From NCBI GenBank assembly GCA_900548145.1, contig URJB01000002.1:1-64000 (forward strand): a stretch of 64,000 nucleotides of DNA, given 5' to 3'. Shown here in pieces: positions 24,420 to 32,181 of the stretch. The number at the start of each line of letters is the position of its first letter. The stretch's first letter is position 1. A model generated the notes under the pieces. The model had not been told where the DNA came from, made no database searches, and saw only the letters and a program-made list of their open reading frames with translations. The position numbers and the translations under genes were made by a program. This DNA is from an uncultured Eubacteriales bacterium. Lineage in GTDB: Bacteria; Bacillota; Clostridia; Christensenellales; Aristaeellaceae.

Positions 24420-24808
24420 CTGTGCCATTTTTATATAGCACAGCTCAGACTGTCTAAAACCCCTGATTGGCCTTCATCGCCCGCGAACAGCGCTCTGCGG
24501 CCCGCTCTGCTTCGTACTGCGGGCTTCGGACCGCAGTAGCCCTTTCAGGACTGTCCTCATCCTCGGAACTGCGCACCCTTAAAGCTGGTTTGTGGAAAAA
24601 GTGCTGCGGCATAAGGCACGGAGTCTTCGCTCCGCAACCTCAATCGTCGTTTTTGGCACTGCTGTGCCAAATCCTCGTTTCGGTTAGCGAACTGCAGGTG
24701 TGAGACGAAATGGGCAGGGACTACGGCAGTAGCCCCTGCGACGTTTGAGTGGCAGCAGTGCCTTCTGCACCTCCACTTTTTCAACAAGCTGAGCTGCGCC
24801 ATTTTTAT
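24420..24808. mobile_element. MITE-like non-autonomous element
   Basis: A non-coding segment of about 360 bp is bounded by imperfect direct repeats CTG(T/C)GCCATTTTTAT (24420-24434 and 24794-24808). Inside them lie terminal inverted repeats that share CAGCTCAG (24441-24448) with CTGAGCTG (24789-24796) and continue with similar TGT..AAAA sequences. The interior has several hairpins, including a stem of GCAGGG and CTAC arms near 24712-24738, but no credible reading frame. This is the structure of a miniature inverted-repeat element or a deleted insertion sequence. No transposase family can be named. Confidence 0.5.
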
Positions 24809-24827
24809 GCCGAACCATCAAATTCGA

Positions 24828-25044
24828 TACGATACCCTGAATAGCTATCTACTGATTACCAGTACAGGAGCGGATCCAAAAACCACAAGCGTTGGCAGGC
24901 CATGGCGACATCCAGATTACCATGAATCGCTACGTCGATCCGTCAAAACAAAACCTTCTCAAGGCCACAGAAACACTGGAAAGTCTGCTGTTTTCGGACG
25001 GCAAAGTAAAAGATACAACAAGTGCCGAATACATTGCGTCATAA
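24828..25044 (+). pseudogene. 3' remnant of a tyrosine-type phage integrase
   Basis: The C-terminal signature of a tyrosine recombinase is readable in two frames. TSTGADPKTTS occurs in one frame, then, after a one-base shift near 24890, LAGHGDIQITMNRYVDPS and KQNLLKATETLESLLFSDG in another, ending at TAA 25042-25044. The GHGDIQITMNRY block is the conserved His-containing box plus the catalytic Tyr region of phage and transposon integrases. The rest of the gene is missing. It lies between a MITE-like element and the 3' ends of two tRNA genes, typical integration territory. Confidence 0.65.
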
Positions 25045-25130
25045 GGGTTTCACTGGTAATACAACCGCCTAATTTGGGACGCGTTTTCGGATATTTGCCG
25101 CAAACATCCATGTATACACAGCGATGCATA

Positions 25131-25169
25131 AAAATAAAATCCTTTGAGAACGTTGATTCTCAAGGGATT
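25131..25169 (-). terminator. Terminator of the tRNA operon
   Basis: On the minus strand TTGAGAA pairs with TTCTCAA, extended by AATCC/GGATT, and is followed by TTATTTTTAT. It lies just beyond tRNA-Met. Confidence 0.8.
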
Positions 25170-25173
25170 CACG

Positions 25174-25250
25174 TGGTGGCTCCGACTGGATTCGAACCAG
25201 TGACACTCCGGGTATGAACCGAATGCTCTAGCCAGCTGAGCTACGGAGCC
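25174..25250 (-). tRNA. tRNA-Met (CAT), elongator
   Basis: A full cloverleaf of 77 nt including an encoded CCA. The acceptor stem is GGCTCCG/CGGAGCC, the D-arm GCTC...GAGC, the anticodon loop TTCATAC, and the T-arm has GGTTCGAATCC. The G1-C72 pair and the anticodon stem without three consecutive G-C pairs point to elongator methionine; an Ile2 tRNA with a modified CAT anticodon is less likely on the overall sequence. It is transcribed after tRNA-fMet, with 3 bp between them. Confidence 0.93.
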
Positions 25251-25253
25251 ATA

Positions 25254-25330
<77 letters not shown>

Positions 25331-25357
25331 TTATCGGTTGCTTTCGCAACGATGATA

Positions 25358-25386
25358 ATTATATAACAGAAATCAGATTCTGTCAA
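25358..25386 (-). promoter_or_regulatory. Consensus promoter of the tRNA operon
   Basis: On the minus strand TTGACA (25381-25386) and TATAAT (25358-25363) are 17 bp apart, a perfect sigma-A consensus. Confidence 0.92.
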
Positions 25387-25524
25387 CACTCTTTTTCCAA
25401 AAAAAGAAAGTTTTTATGAATCGGCGTCAAAACGCTGGAAATTCGGGGCATTCGTGCCCTTCTTCCCTCACATGCGAGGTGAAAAAAATAAAAATGTGCC
25501 CCGTTTCCCGAGATACGCTTTTTC

Positions 25525-25553
25525 TTGACGCAGAGAAAGCACCGTTTTATAAT
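25525..25553 (+). promoter_or_regulatory. Promoter of the clostripain-like gene
   Basis: TTGACG (25525-25530) and TATAAT (25548-25553) are 17 bp apart, about 25 bp before the start codon. Confidence 0.85.
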
Positions 25554-25579
25554 GGGAAAAAAGTCAAGGAGGTTCCTCT

Positions 25580-27646
25580 GTGAAAAAAACGATTCTGTTT
25601 CTGCTGGCGCTGCTGATGACCTTCGCCCTTCTCCCGGAGGCCTACGCAGAGACCACCACGACCGTATTGATGTATATGTGCGGCACCGATCTGCAAAGTG
25701 CCTGCGTCGAAGATATGTACGAAATGTGCACCGGCAATTATTCCGACCAGATCACCGTGGCAGTGCAGGCGGGCGGCGCGACGGAGTGGGACGACAGCGA
25801 CCTGACGCCCAACGCGCTGAACCGTTTCACCATTGCCGACGGCGGGTTTTACGATCTGGAAGTGCTGGATTGGGCCAGCATGGGGGAGCATCAGACGCTG
25901 GTGGACTTTCTGAAATGGGGCGTGTCGAACCATCCGGCGGATCGCTACATGCTGGTGTTGTGGAATCACGGCGGCGGCGCTGCGTCCGGGGTCTGCTTCG
26001 ATGAAACGGCGGATTATGACAGCCTGACGCTGCATGAACTCAACGATGCGCTATATCAGTTTACTCAGTCCAGACCGGGATTCCGTTTTGATGTGATCGG
26101 CTTCGACGCGTGCCTGATGGCGACTTATGAAACGGCGGCCCATATGCGTTATTATGCCGACTACATGGTCGCCAGTGAGGAACTGGAACCCGGCATCGGC
26201 TGGAACTACGACGGCTGGCTGTCTGCTTTGAGCGATCAGCCGGACATGGACAGCCAGAGTCTGGCGGTAGCCGTGGCCGACGCGTATATGGAAGCCGCTA
26301 TCGCGGATAATCCCGACGATTATCTGAGCATGAGCGTGGTGTATCTGCCCGCCATGGATGCTGTGGTGCAGCAGATGGAAAACTACGCGGCCTATCTGAC
26401 GCAAGCGTTGGATTCCGGCGAACTGGCCACCTTCAGCCGCGCCCGTCAGCGGATGTACGCTTTCGGCGAGTTCAGCGATGCGTCCTCGGACATGGTGGAT
26501 ATGGCGGCGCTGCTGGCCGCCACCCGCAGCATGGCCCCTCAAACGGCCTCTGCGCTGGAAAGCGCCTATCAGAAGGCGGTGCGCTATAACGTGGGCACGG
26601 AGACCTTCGATTACCTGACGGGCCTGAGCGTCTATTTCCCCATCGGGGAATTCGAGACCGAAACTTACGCCTGTGCGGAGACCTATCCGAGCTACACTCA
26701 GTTTGTGCAGGGCTATGCGGCTCTGCGGGCCGGCGGCGACTATGTGTTCACCGCCCAGGCGCCCCAACAGCTGAACGCCGGTAATGTGGAAGAAGCCTTT
26801 GCGGGCAACGTGGTCAGCAGCTCCGTTAGCCCGGCGGGCGTTTATGTGGCGCAGGAGGAGACACCCGAGGAATGGGAGGACGTAACGGCGGACTTGCCCC
26901 CGGTCACGTCCCTGTGGAGCGGACTGCTGGAACAGGCAGTCGTGGGCGAAATCACCCCGGAGGAGACGGAAAGCGGCGGCTTCTGGTCATGGCTGGATTC
27001 CTGGGGTTCTTCCACGGACAGCGACGCGGTCTACGCCTGCTCCATGCAGCTCAGCGAGGACGAACTGAACAACCTCAGTCTGGTGGAAGGTCTGCTCTAT
27101 ATGGACGCCAGCGACGAGGAAGACACGGTCTACGTCGAGCTTGGCGCGATGCAGAACGCGGGCGTGAACTGGGAAACCGGCGAGATCGTCAGCAATTTCG
27201 ACGGCTGCTGGCCCATGCTGGACGATCAGCTGGTGGTGCTCTACGACCAGCTGGTGAACGGCGGAATGCGCCGCAGCATTATCCCGGTGAAGTGCAACGG
27301 CAAGGAAGGCTATCTGCTGGTCATCCGCAAGAGCGCGGAGGCCGACTGGTCGATCGTGGGCTTTACCCGCGGCTACGACGAGCAGGGACTTCCCGTGCGG
27401 GGCAGCACACCGCTGAAGGCCGGGGACGAGATCATCCCCACCTATCCGATGGTCTATGAGGACGAAGACGGCGAAATGCAGGAAGATACCTTCGACGGCG
27501 ATCCCATCGTCGTCGGGGAGGATGGAACCATCGAGTTCGGCTTCTATTCGCTGGAAGGAAGCGAGTCCAGCTATCTGTACTGCTTCCAGCTGACGGATAT
27601 TTACGGCGAAACCCAGTGGTCGGAGTTCATTTCCTTCGAGCTGTAA
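25580..27646 (+). CDS. Secreted clostripain-family (C11) cysteine peptidase
   Basis: A 688-residue exported protein with signal peptide (FLLALLMTFALLPEAYA). The peptidase C11 core has MYMCGTDLQS near the start, catalytic His130 in VLWNHGGGAASGVCFDE and catalytic Cys178 in DVIGFDACLMATYETA. The family cleaves after Arg or Lys and often self-activates. The C-terminal third is acidic and probably beta-rich, with no membrane anchor or sortase signal seen. The start is GTG at 25580 with AAGGAGG 7 bp upstream. It is a single-gene unit with its own promoter and terminator. The substrate is unknown. Confidence 0.88.
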   Translation: MKKTILFLLALLMTFALLPEAYAETTTTVLMYMCGTDLQSACVEDMYEMCTGNYSDQITVAVQAGGATEWDDSDLTPNALNRFTIADGGFYDLEVLDWASMGEHQTLVDFLKWGVSNHPADRYMLVLWNHGGGAASGVCFDETADYDSLTLHELNDALYQFTQSRPGFRFDVIGFDACLMATYETAAHMRYYADYMVASEELEPGIGWNYDGWLSALSDQPDMDSQSLAVAVADAYMEAAIADNPDDYLSMSVVYLPAMDAVVQQMENYAAYLTQALDSGELATFSRARQRMYAFGEFSDASSDMVDMAALLAATRSMAPQTASALESAYQKAVRYNVGTETFDYLTGLSVYFPIGEFETETYACAETYPSYTQFVQGYAALRAGGDYVFTAQAPQQLNAGNVEEAFAGNVVSSSVSPAGVYVAQEETPEEWEDVTADLPPVTSLWSGLLEQAVVGEITPEETESGGFWSWLDSWGSSTDSDAVYACSMQLSEDELNNLSLVEGLLYMDASDEEDTVYVELGAMQNAGVNWETGEIVSNFDGCWPMLDDQLVVLYDQLVNGGMRRSIIPVKCNGKEGYLLVIRKSAEADWSIVGFTRGYDEQGLPVRGSTPLKAGDEIIPTYPMVYEDEDGEMQEDTFDGDPIVVGEDGTIEFGFYSLEGSESSYLYCFQLTDIYGETQWSEFISFEL

Positions 27647-27674
27647 AGCCGTCCTTCTGGTTCCCAAAAAACAA

Positions 27675-27718
27675 AATCGCCGCCCGGCCAACGAAAACGC
27701 CGGGCGGCGATTCTTTAT
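27675..27718 (+). terminator. Terminator of the clostripain-like gene
   Basis: A 13-bp stem ATCGCCGCCCGGC / GCCGGGCGGCGAT, followed by TCTTTAT. Confidence 0.85.
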
Positions 27719-27765
27719 AAACAACGTCCGCCAAAGCGCCTTGCCCTTCCGTTAGAAGGAAAAGC

Positions 27766-27794
27766 TTGACGATTTTTCCCGGACTGCCTATAAT
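27766..27794 (+). promoter_or_regulatory. Promoter of the XRE regulator gene
   Basis: TTGACG (27766-27771) and TATAAT (27789-27794) are 17 bp apart. It would give a leader of about 200 nt. Confidence 0.75.
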
Positions 27795-27882
27795 AGCAGC
27801 CGTCACAAAACATGGATTGCAAAACGATGATCGTCGGACGGCCAATCAGCACATTTCACCCGAAAATCAAGAAAAATCGGAA

Positions 27883-27935
27883 ATGCAACCGCCGGTTGAC
27901 AGATTGACCAGCCCGATTTCTGGTATGCAACCGCC
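27883..27935. repeat. Two direct repeats, candidate XRE operators
   Basis: ATGCAACCGCC occurs at 27883-27893 and 27925-27935. The 42-bp offset is four helical turns, placing both on one face of the DNA, as expected for cooperative binding by the XRE regulator encoded next. Confidence 0.4.
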
Positions 27936-28001
27936 CCAAACGGTATGATGCACTCATCCCGGATGCGCCCGGCGCATCCTGACAAACAGGAGGAAATCCA
28001 G

Positions 28002-28814
28002 ATGATCTTGGCAGACAAAATCGTGACCCTGCGCAAAAAGGCAGGCTGGTCTCAGGAAGAACTGGCGCAGCAGCTGAACGTGACCCGGCAGTCGGTTTCC
28101 AAATGGGAGGGCGCGCAGTCCATTCCCGATATGGAAAAGATTCTTCAAATGAGCCGTATCTTCGGCGTGACCATCGATTTCCTTTTGAAAGACGAGATGG
28201 AAACCGCAGAGGCCGCCCCCGAAACGGAAACAGCCGCCGCCCGGCGCGTGACCATGGAGGAAGCTTTCCGCTATCTAGAATTGCGGCGGCAGGCTGCGCC
28301 CAAAATGGCGCTGGCGACGCTGCTGTGCGTGCTGTCCCCGGCTGCGCTGCTGATGCTGTCTGCGGTCAGCCAGCAAACGACCCGCTTTGGTATTTCCGAG
28401 GAGACCGCCGTGGGCGTGGGCTTGTGCGTACTGCTGGTTCTGGTGGCGGCGGGCGTGTTCCTGTTTCTGATCTGCGCCGCCCGCAGCAGGGAGTTTCGCT
28501 TTTTGGAGGAAGTCCCCTTCGAAACGGAATACGGCGTAACGGGCATGGTCAAAGAACGCCGTAAGGCCTTTCAGGAGAAATATGGCTGGGTACAGATCCT
28601 TGGGGTCGTGCTCTGTGTGCTGTCCGCCCTGCCGCTGTTTCTGGCCATCATGCTGCGCCTTTCGGAGTTCAGGACGATGGCGGCGCTGTGCCTGACGCTC
28701 CTGACGGTGGGCTGCGGCTGCTTTGCGCTGGTGTATGCGGGCTGCTGTCAAAATTCCATGGATAAACTGCTTATGGAGGGCGAATTTGAACGCTCCCGCC
28801 GGGGCCAGCGCTAA
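28002..28814 (+). CDS. XRE-family regulator with membrane domain, C-terminus cut by a stop
   Basis: A 270-residue protein with an N-terminal Cro/CI helix-turn-helix (IVTLRKKAGWSQEELAQQLN, then VTRQSVSKWEGAQSIPDME) followed by hydrophobic segments (LATLLCVLSPAALLMLSAV, VGLCVLLVLVAAGVFLFLIC and others). CAGGAGG precedes the ATG. After the TAA at 28812-28814 the same frame continues without interruption to 28994 with LASEVSGIYWLTVTAVFLIC and WWIWAAAGVLFGAVMAVIRL, which matches the usual end of this membrane-HTH family. The last two membrane segments have therefore been lost by a nonsense change; the DNA-binding part is intact. Target unknown, probably itself and the next gene. Confidence 0.8.
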   Translation: MILADKIVTLRKKAGWSQEELAQQLNVTRQSVSKWEGAQSIPDMEKILQMSRIFGVTIDFLLKDEMETAEAAPETETAAARRVTMEEAFRYLELRRQAAPKMALATLLCVLSPAALLMLSAVSQQTTRFGISEETAVGVGLCVLLVLVAAGVFLFLICAARSREFRFLEEVPFETEYGVTGMVKERRKAFQEKYGWVQILGVVLCVLSALPLFLAIMLRLSEFRTMAALCLTLLTVGCGCFALVYAGCCQNSMDKLLMEGEFERSRRGQR

Positions 28815-28994
28815 CTGGCCAGCGAGGTCAGCGGCATTTACTGGCTGACGGTGACGGCGGTATTTCTGATTTGCGCCTTCGGCCCCGGTGGAAACGGAGA
28901 TCCCGGAACGCTTTGGTGGATCTGGGCCGCGGCGGGCGTACTCTTTGGAGCGGTCATGGCTGTGATTCGCCTGACGGGCAAGCGGGACAAATAA
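28815..28994 (+). pseudogene. Detached C-terminal part of the XRE membrane regulator
   Basis: In-frame continuation of the preceding gene after its TAA. It encodes two hydrophobic segments and a basic end (RLTGKRDK) and stops at 28992-28994. It has no start codon or ribosome binding site of its own. A sequencing error at the TAA would restore a protein of about 330 residues. Confidence 0.7.
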
Positions 28995-29060
28995 AACGCC
29001 ACACCCCTCCGTGCCTTTCCGGGGCGCGGGGTTTCTCAGAAAAAGATTGCGGAGGAAAAC

Positions 29061-29996
29061 ATGAAATCAAGATTTGAAAAAGCGCGGAAAGCGCTGATCT
29101 TCTGGACGCTCTTTATCGGGCTGGGAGCTGTGGGCGGGGCGGCCTGTATGCTGATCGACCCTTCCGGCAAGGCGCTTGGCATGGACGCGATGCTGCCATT
29201 TTTCCAGAAAATGCCGCTGGCGGAGCTGCTGTTTCAGGATTTTGTGTTTTCCGGCATTTCCCTGCTGATCGTCAACGGCCTGACCAATTTGACGGCGGCG
29301 GTTCTGCTCCTTCGGCGGAAGCACGCGGGCGTTGTGCTGGGCGGCGTGTTCGGCGTAACGCTGATGCTCTGGATTTGCATCCAATTCTGGCTGTTCCCGC
29401 TGAATTTCATGTCGACTTTGTACTTCTTTTTCGGGTTGGCACAGGCGCTGACCGGCTATGCGGCCTGGGTGTTTGAACGACAGGAGAACTTTACCGTCCG
29501 CCGGGAGGACTATCCTCATATCGGAGCAAACCCCAAACGGCTGGTGGTGTACTTTTCCCGCATGGGTTACGTGCGCCGCAAGGCCTTTGAGGAAGCGGAA
29601 CGCACCGGCGCGGAGGTCTATGAGATCAAGGCAGCGGAGCGCACGGAGGGAACGCTGGGCTTCTGGTGGTGCGGCCGCTACGGAATGCACCGCTGGGCAA
29701 TGCCCATTCAGCCGGTGACGGTCGACCTGACCGCCTACGAGCACGTGACCCTCTGTTCGCCCATTTGGGTGTTTACGCTGGCCGCGCCGGTACGGGCCTT
29801 CTGTCAGGCAGCCGCCGGGAAGATTCGGGAGGCGGATTACGTGCTGGTTCACTTTAACCCGTCCCGCTACGAAAATGCCGCCGACGAAATGGATCGCCTG
29901 TTGGGTCTGAAACGGACGGGCCTGCGCAGCTTCGTCTGTCAAATGGGCCGTTATCGGGAGATGGCGAAGAAAACGCCCGGCGAAATTTCCGCTTGA
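29061..29996 (+). CDS. Four-helix membrane protein fused to a flavodoxin-like domain
   Basis: A 311-residue protein. The N-terminal half has four hydrophobic segments (ALIFWTLFIGLGAVGGAACM, LLFQDFVFSGISLLIVNGL, HAGVVLGGVFGVTLMLWICI, FMSTLYFFFGLAQALTGYAA). From about residue 165 it becomes a cytoplasmic flavodoxin-like domain: LVVYFSRMGYVRRKAFEEAE occupies the FMN phosphate-loop position and VTLCSPIWVFTLAAPVRAFC the second loop. The phosphate loop is not canonical, so FMN binding is uncertain. GGAGG precedes the ATG. It is close behind the XRE gene and may be its partner or target. Confidence 0.72.
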   Translation: MKSRFEKARKALIFWTLFIGLGAVGGAACMLIDPSGKALGMDAMLPFFQKMPLAELLFQDFVFSGISLLIVNGLTNLTAAVLLLRRKHAGVVLGGVFGVTLMLWICIQFWLFPLNFMSTLYFFFGLAQALTGYAAWVFERQENFTVRREDYPHIGANPKRLVVYFSRMGYVRRKAFEEAERTGAEVYEIKAAERTEGTLGFWWCGRYGMHRWAMPIQPVTVDLTAYEHVTLCSPIWVFTLAAPVRAFCQAAAGKIREADYVLVHFNPSRYENAADEMDRLLGLKRTGLRSFVCQMGRYREMAKKTPGEISA

Positions 29997-30018
29997 TTTT
30001 TCGAAAAGCATCGCGAGA

Positions 30019-30048
30019 CGCAGGAAAGACGAATCCTGCGCCTTTTTT
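30019..30048 (+). terminator. Terminator of the XRE-flavodoxin unit
   Basis: CGCAGGA pairs with TCCTGCG across an 8-nt loop, followed by CCTTTTTT. Confidence 0.85.
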
Positions 30049-30136
30049 GCACCTCAAAATGGAAAAAACGGCCGCGATAGTGAAACATTTTTCAACACGC
30101 TGCGCCTAAAAATGCATAAATCTGCATGAGAATCCA

Positions 30137-30166
30137 TTGACTTCCCCGACGGGAAAATGCTATCCT
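30137..30166 (+). promoter_or_regulatory. Promoter of the glycosidase-like gene
   Basis: TTGACT (30137-30142) and TATCCT (30161-30166) with an 18-bp spacer, about 55 bp before the start codon. Confidence 0.6.
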
Positions 30167-30221
30167 GCCGGTGACGTTACAGCGTTCCAATTTGATAGCC
30201 AAAGACGGGAGGAATCCTCGG

Positions 30222-31973
30222 ATGAGTCATTATCGCAATTTCTGGCTGGCCACCTATTTTGTCGCCCACGGCGCGGCGCACGCGGAGCGGCAGCAGCTTC
30301 AGAAGGACATCGATTTCTTTCAGCACTATCTGCATCTGGACAACGTGTATCTGGAGCCCTTCCGGGACGGCACCTTCGCTTCGGAAGAACAGGTCAGAAT
30401 GTGCAAAGAGGTGTTCGAACAAAACGGCATCCACGTCAGCGGCGGCATCACCACCGCTATGCCCGACCCGGAGGGAGCCGAACCCAAGCAGCGTATGTTC
30501 GGCACCCTCTGCTACAATGACGAAGCCATGATCCGCCAGCTGGAAGCGGTAGCCGAGATGAACGGTCGGCTGTTCGACCAGTGGATCATCGACGATTTCT
30601 ATTTCACCAACTGCACCTGCGACCGGTGCCGGGCCGAGCGGGATCAGTACAACGCCGAGCACGGCATCACCGACGGCAGCTGGGAGCACTACCGCAGCCA
30701 CAAGATGGTGGAGGTCTCCCGGGATCATATGATCGCCCCTTCCAAGCGGGTCAACCCGGACTGCAAGGTCATCATCAAGTACCCCAACTGGATGGAGTCT
30801 TATCAGGAGACGGGCTACAATCCTCTGGAACAGAAAGACCTGTTTGACGGCGTCTACACCGGCACCGAGACCCGTGACCCCGTCCACACTGATCAGCATC
30901 TGCCCCGGTATCTGTCCTTTTCCCTGCTGCAGTATTTCGAAAAGCTGGCCCCCGGCCGCAATGGCGGCGGATGGTTCGACCCCTTCGAATGCCGTTTTCT
31001 GGACTACTATCTGGAGCAGGCTTACCTGACCGCCTTTGGCCGGGCCCGGGAGCTGATGATGTTCTGCTTCCAGGCGCTGGTGAATACGGTCAACGTGCCT
31101 GCGCTGGGCTTCATGCTGGAAAAACTGGATGAAGTGATGGATCATATGGGGCAGGTCGTGGGCGTTCCCTGCTACATCCCCAACGGCTCGCAGGGAGAGG
31201 ATAACGTGCAGGACTTTTACGGAATGCACGGTTTCCCCATCGTGACCACGCCTTTCTTCCCGGCGGACGCACCCAGGATGTTTTTGACCGCCTCATCCGC
31301 CTGTGACCCGGAGATCATTGACAAGCTGGACGCGTATCTGGTGAAGGGCGGCAAGGCCATCGTCACCAGCGGCTTTGTGAAGGCCACGCTGGGTCGGGGC
31401 GTGGAACACTTTACCAGTCTGCGGGATCGTCACCGCACCGTGGCTGTGAAGGACTTCATGGTGGAATGCCTGCGGCCCGGTTATGATCGGGAAATCCTCC
31501 ACGGCAGCCGGGAGATCCTGATCCCCGTGCTGGAAAATCGCAACAACGCCACGTGGATCCAGCAGTGCAAAGGCATTCACGAGGAAGAAAGCTACACGCT
31601 GCTGGCCCGCGACACCTATGGCCGGGGCGAAATGACCACCCTCTGCGTGCCGGAATCCTTCTCCGACCTGAAATATCTGCCGGTGCCCATGTTGTCCTAT
31701 ATGCGTCGGGAGTTCCGGGTGAACGGCGTGTATCTGGAAGGCGCGCCCATGATCAGCCTGTTCCATTACGACAATGACAGCTTTATCCTGTACCCCTATC
31801 TGGATCGGGAGACCCACGATACCGATATTTTCCTGCATGTGCAGGACGCCAAGGCGCTGACGGAGGTGGTTTCCGGCAAGCGGGTCGAACCGCTGTACAC
31901 CGAAGCGGGCGAGGCTGTGTTCCGGATCCATGCCGTGGTGGGCAAGTTCCGCGGCTATCATGTGGAACGGTAA
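30222..31973 (+). CDS. Putative TIM-barrel glycoside-hydrolase-like protein
   Basis: A 583-residue cytoplasmic protein that I do not recognise as a named family. The N-terminal 330 residues look like a TIM barrel of the glycosidase type: LHLDNVYLEPFRDGTF, an acidic strand end FDQWIIDDFYFTNCTCDRCR with a Cys pair, and KVIIKYPNWMESY. From about 360, IIDKLDAYLVKGGKAIVTSG resembles the Rossmann-like domain that follows the barrel in GH42-type enzymes. A beta-rich end follows. GGGAGG precedes the ATG at 30222. It is a single-gene unit with no transporter beside it. Glycosidase activity is inference. Confidence 0.5.
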   Translation: MSHYRNFWLATYFVAHGAAHAERQQLQKDIDFFQHYLHLDNVYLEPFRDGTFASEEQVRMCKEVFEQNGIHVSGGITTAMPDPEGAEPKQRMFGTLCYNDEAMIRQLEAVAEMNGRLFDQWIIDDFYFTNCTCDRCRAERDQYNAEHGITDGSWEHYRSHKMVEVSRDHMIAPSKRVNPDCKVIIKYPNWMESYQETGYNPLEQKDLFDGVYTGTETRDPVHTDQHLPRYLSFSLLQYFEKLAPGRNGGGWFDPFECRFLDYYLEQAYLTAFGRARELMMFCFQALVNTVNVPALGFMLEKLDEVMDHMGQVVGVPCYIPNGSQGEDNVQDFYGMHGFPIVTTPFFPADAPRMFLTASSACDPEIIDKLDAYLVKGGKAIVTSGFVKATLGRGVEHFTSLRDRHRTVAVKDFMVECLRPGYDREILHGSREILIPVLENRNNATWIQQCKGIHEEESYTLLARDTYGRGEMTTLCVPESFSDLKYLPVPMLSYMRREFRVNGVYLEGAPMISLFHYDNDSFILYPYLDRETHDTDIFLHVQDAKALTEVVSGKRVEPLYTEAGEAVFRIHAVVGKFRGYHVER

Positions 31974-32133
31974 AAGGTCTCTGGATGGAAAAACGGAGAG
32001 GCTGTATGTCCGCTCAAACGCCGCAGAAATGCCGCCGGCACGTTTTGCACTGCATCTGCGCAGCCATAGGCGTTGGATGACGGAGTGCAGCCCCTTTTCG
32101 CGAAACAGCCAAAACAGAATCTCATCAAAAATC

Positions 32134-32171
32134 AAAAGGCTCGGCCTTCCTTATCGATGGCCGAGCCTTTT
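32134..32171. terminator. Bidirectional terminator between the glycosidase-like and GNAT genes
   Basis: A perfect 13-bp stem, AAAAGGCTCGGCC / GGCCGAGCCTTTT, with a 12-nt loop. A and T flanks let it work both ways. It ends the rluB-to-GNAT operon on the minus strand. Confidence 0.9.
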
Positions 32172-32181
32172 AGCGTTCCTT

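Larger units (their letters stand above)
27647..28001. other. Regulatory intergenic region before the XRE regulator
   Basis: No gene is supported. The region holds the clostripain terminator, the promoter at 27766-27794, and a long leader containing two exact copies of ATGCAACCGCC (27883-27893 and 27925-27935) 42 bp apart. The first copy extends into a CAACC-GCC-GGTTG dyad. A perfect 9-bp inverted repeat with a 1-nt centre lies at 27961-27979, just before the ribosome binding site. Confidence 0.5.

Noticed and set aside
24807..25217. A 136-codon reading frame ending in APTGFEPVTLRV
   Set aside because: Its end is the antisense translation of the tRNA-Met gene, a well-known annotation artefact. 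Its middle is partly the integrase remnant in another frame.
28995..29040. Possible terminator between the XRE gene and the flavodoxin-fusion gene
   Set aside because: A CCCC/GGGG stem can be drawn, but it is short and lacks a T-run, so the two genes are treated as one unit.
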